A stretch of DNA of 64,000 bases from CAZGXM01 sp964529795 (GTDB taxonomy: Bacteria; Bacillota; JADQBR01): assembly GCA_964529795.1 (NCBI GenBank), contig CAZGXM010000006.1, positions 1-64,000 on the forward strand. Reading direction: 5' to 3'. Below are positions 61,725 through 64,000 of the stretch, one piece after another (position 1 is the first letter of the stretch; each line of letters opens with the position of its first letter). The notes under the pieces were generated by a model that did no database searches, had not been told where the DNA came from, and worked only from the letters and a program-made list of their open reading frames with translations. Both the position numbers and the translations under genes were made by a program.

Positions 61725-63089
61725 TTAATCCCCTGCCTGCATCAGTCCCAGTACAATGACTTCCATTTTCATACCGCGTGACCCTTTAACCAGCACCGTA
61801 TCCCCCTGCCGCAAAATAGCCTTCACCGCCCGGAGCGCCTGCTCCGTATCCTGAAAATGACTCACCTTCTCTTTAGCCATTCCCTGTCGCAGTGCTTCCT
61901 CACCTATTATACCAGCCAAATCGCCCACAGTAACTAAATAGTCCAAACCTAATTCCACCGCCTGGCGGCCTACTTCTTTATGACCGTTTACGGCATAATC
62001 TCCCAGTTCAAACATATCGCCCAGTACCGCCAGGCTGCGCCCGGCGGCAACCTCCTTTAAAATTTTTAAGGATGCTATGGTTGAGGAAGGATTGGCGTTG
62101 TAAGCATCATTTATTATTTTAGTCCCTTTCACGCCTCGAACCATTTCCAGCCGCATGGAGGAAAGGGAAAGGTTTTTCAACCCGTTTACCAGTAACTGCC
62201 CGGGAACTGCCAATAAACTACCCACAGCCAGTGCTGCCAGTGCATTGCGGACATTATGCAATCCCGGCAGGGGCAATTGGAATTCCTGACCTCCCAAAGC
62301 GGGAACAAAAAAATACATCTGCCAGCCTCTCCGTTCTATATTCACTGCCCGAATTTCATTACCTTCATCCAGACCAAAATAGATTACCTTTCCTTTAAAT
62401 TGTTTCCCCAATGCCCGGCACCAGGAATCGTCACCATTCAATACTGCCGTACCATCCGCGGAAAGACCGGTCAGCAATTCACCTTTGGCCGCAGCGATAT
62501 TTGCCATGGAACCCAGTAGTTCCAGGTGGGTGGCAGCGATATTGGTAATAACACCGATATCAGGCCGGGCAATCTTTGTCAGTGCTCTGATTTGGTTTCT
62601 GCCCCGCATGGCCATCTCCACCACCACCGCTTGGTGGTCGGGATTTAACTGCAGCAGCGTCAGGGGAAGGCCTATTTCATTGTTAAAGTTCCCTTCGGTT
62701 TTCAAGGTGCGATACTTGGTACTGAGTATTGCGGCAATCATATCCTTGGTGGTGGTCTTACCATTGCTGCCCGTTACTGCCACCACAGGGATCGCCAATT
62801 TTTCCAGTTGTTTTTTTGCCAGCAGCTGCAAAGACTGGAGCGTATCCGCCACAATTATCTGGGGCAGCGGTATGTCACTGCGGAATGCACTTACCACGGC
62901 GCCGCTGGCCCCTTTTTCATAAGCCTGGACCAAAAATTCGTGCCCGTCCCGTTCACCTTTCAGGGCAAAGAATAATTCACCCTGTTTCAAGGCACGGGTG
63001 TCTATGGAAAATCCTGCTATCCGGTTGGCGCCGTCTCCTTCCAACCGCCCCCCCAGCTCCCTGGCCACGGTAAAAAGTGTATTTAACAT
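61725..63089 (-). CDS. murF: UDP-MurNAc-tripeptide D-Ala-D-Ala ligase MurF
   Basis: Adds D-Ala-D-Ala to complete the pentapeptide. It has FSIDTRALKQGELFFAL, ATP loop VTGSNGKTTTKDMIAA, the FNNEIGLPLTLL loop and INDAYNANPSSTIASL. 454 residues. It overlaps the murE stop by seven bases. Confidence 0.97.
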   Translation of the reverse strand: MLNTLFTVARELGGRLEGDGANRIAGFSIDTRALKQGELFFALKGERDGHEFLVQAYEKGASGAVVSAFRSDIPLPQIIVADTLQSLQLLAKKQLEKLAIPVVAVTGSNGKTTTKDMIAAILSTKYRTLKTEGNFNNEIGLPLTLLQLNPDHQAVVVEMAMRGRNQIRALTKIARPDIGVITNIAATHLELLGSMANIAAAKGELLTGLSADGTAVLNGDDSWCRALGKQFKGKVIYFGLDEGNEIRAVNIERRGWQMYFFVPALGGQEFQLPLPGLHNVRNALAALAVGSLLAVPGQLLVNGLKNLSLSSMRLEMVRGVKGTKIINDAYNANPSSTIASLKILKEVAAGRSLAVLGDMFELGDYAVNGHKEVGRQAVELGLDYLVTVGDLAGIIGEEALRQGMAKEKVSHFQDTEQALRAVKAILRQGDTVLVKGSRGMKMEVIVLGLMQAGD

Positions 63090-64000
63090 CCATGCCGCCC
63101 CCGTAAAATCTCTTTTGCAACTTCCCGGTCATCAAAAGGGTACGTCTTTCCCTTGACTTCCTGGTAAGTCTCGTGTCCTTTGCCGGCGATAATCACCATA
63201 TCTCCTTTTGCCGCCACGGACAAAGCGTAGGCAATGGCATCCCGCCGGTCTACGATAACCGTATATTCCCGGGTGTGTTTTTTGACACCGGGCAGGATAT
63301 CCTCAATGATATCCCCGGGTTCCTCACTACGAGGGTTATCAGAGGTAACCACGGTATAATCACTGATTTTTGCCGCTACCTCCCCCATTAAAGGACGTTT
63401 GCCACGGTCCCGGTCACCCCCGCAGCCAAACACCGTAATCAACCGCCCGCTAACAAACTCCCTGGCTGCAGTCAAAATATTTTCCAAACTGTCCGGCGTA
63501 TGCGCGTAATCCACTATCACCGTAAAATCCTGGCCGCAATCCACCCGTTGAAAACGCCCGGCCACACCTTTGACGGTTTTCAGTGCGCTACTGATAACAG
63601 CGGGGGCAATTCCTTCCGCCAATGCCACCGCTGCCGCTGCGGTGGCATTATAGACGGTAAACAGCCCGGGAGTTTCCAGGTTTACGGAAAATACGGTGTC
63701 CTTGTAGGCAATATCAAACTTGACACCGTCGGAACCGAGATGGATATTGACCGCCCTCACTGCTGCATCCGGATGCCGCCCGTAAGTGATCAGCGGCACC
63801 GGTGACACCTTTTGCAGGTAAGGGAAACTATTGACGTCGTCCATGTTTACCACCCCGTGGGCATCGCCGGCCAGCCGCGCAAACAGTTTCCCTTTGGCAT
63901 GGAGGTAAGACTGTAAGTCCGGGTGAAAGTCCAGGTGATCCTGACTGAGGTTGGTAAAAATAGCCCCGCGAAAGTCAATCTGGTCAACGCGGTGCAGTTC
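63083..64000 (-). CDS. murE: UDP-MurNAc-tripeptide synthetase MurE, N-terminus cut by window edge
   Basis: Adds the third stem residue (usually meso-diaminopimelate in this group). The frame stays open to the last base, so the true start lies beyond 64000; the Met at 63853 is internal. Visible motifs are FTNLSQDHLDFHPDLQSY, YAHTPDSLENIL, FGCGGDRDRGKRPLMG, TSDNPRSEEPGDII (the DNPR motif that recognises diaminopimelate) and GKGHETYQEVKG at the C-terminus. The ATP loop is outside the window. Confidence 0.97.
   Translation of the reverse strand, partial: ELHRVDQIDFRGAIFTNLSQDHLDFHPDLQSYLHAKGKLFARLAGDAHGVVNMDDVNSFPYLQKVSPVPLITYGRHPDAAVRAVNIHLGSDGVKFDIAYKDTVFSVNLETPGLFTVYNATAAAAVALAEGIAPAVISSALKTVKGVAGRFQRVDCGQDFTVIVDYAHTPDSLENILTAAREFVSGRLITVFGCGGDRDRGKRPLMGEVAAKISDYTVVTSDNPRSEEPGDIIEDILPGVKKHTREYTVIVDRRDAIAYALSVAAKGDMVIIAGKGHETYQEVKGKTYPFDDREVAKEILRGRHGC

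Overview
The window looks like the chromosome of an anaerobic, endospore-forming, low-GC-type Gram-positive bacterium (Bacillota) of the Desulfotomaculum/Pelotomaculum (Peptococcaceae-like) kind. The evidence is a sporulation block (spoIIGA-sigE-sigG-spoIIR-ymxH) next to a division/murein cluster with divIVA and sepF, an oxygen-sensitive class III ribonucleotide reductase, a T-box leader before ileS, and GGAGG-type ribosome sites with frequent GTG/TTG starts. This is inferred from gene content and order only. Nearly every gene lies on the minus strand, so transcription runs from right to left.

Positions 1-17691 are a compound CRISPR-Cas locus. Read in the direction of transcription it is csx14 - csx15 - cmr1 - cmr2 - cmr3 - cmr4 - cmr5 - cmr6 - a CARF-RelE gene - cas6 - cas8b - cas7 - cas5 - cas3 - cas4 - cas1 (cas1 is cut by the left edge). 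It joins a type III-B (Cmr) module to a subtype I-B interference and adaptation module, with one cas6 between them. No CRISPR array and no cas2 are visible; they probably lie left of position 1. The type III part carries a cyclic-oligoadenylate (cOA) signalling kit: a Cmr2 that keeps the GGDD cyclase motif but lacks an N-terminal HD nuclease domain, a CARF protein ending in a RelE-type mRNA interferase domain (Cami1-like), a CARF protein ending in a LuxR-type DNA-binding domain (Csx14), and a small Csx15-like protein, a proposed cOA-degrading or cOA-binding factor. Signal synthesis, a toxin effector, a possible transcriptional output and a possible off-switch therefore sit in one operon-like run. 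This is the most interesting system in the window.

Positions 17700-26750 hold housekeeping and small genes: ychF, a small membrane protein, rluD-lspA, a DUF1540 protein, a yteA-type zinc-finger protein, a nitroreductase, a DUF5665 protein, a PFL/ACT-domain pair and pduL. Two truncated genes (a HAD hydrolase and gcvT) also lie here.

Positions 26750-32870 are a decayed, mobile-element-marked stretch around an acetate-type symporter (with a 30-residue companion peptide) and an acetyl-CoA synthetase. It contains the 5' part of a group II intron placed just behind a terminator, a separate group II domain V/VI remnant, an IS66 transposase fragment and a fragment of a second acyl-CoA synthetase.

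Positions 32870-64000 are a long conserved block: T-box-ileS, yggU, divIVA, ylmH, yggT, proC, sepF, yggS, an HlyD-like gene, an unknown gene, pgeF, nrdG-nrdD-nrdR, ymxH, spoIIR, sigG, sigE, spoIIGA, a small membrane protein, ftsZ, ftsA, divIB, murA, murB, murC, murG, ftsW, murD, mraY, murF and murE (cut by the right edge).
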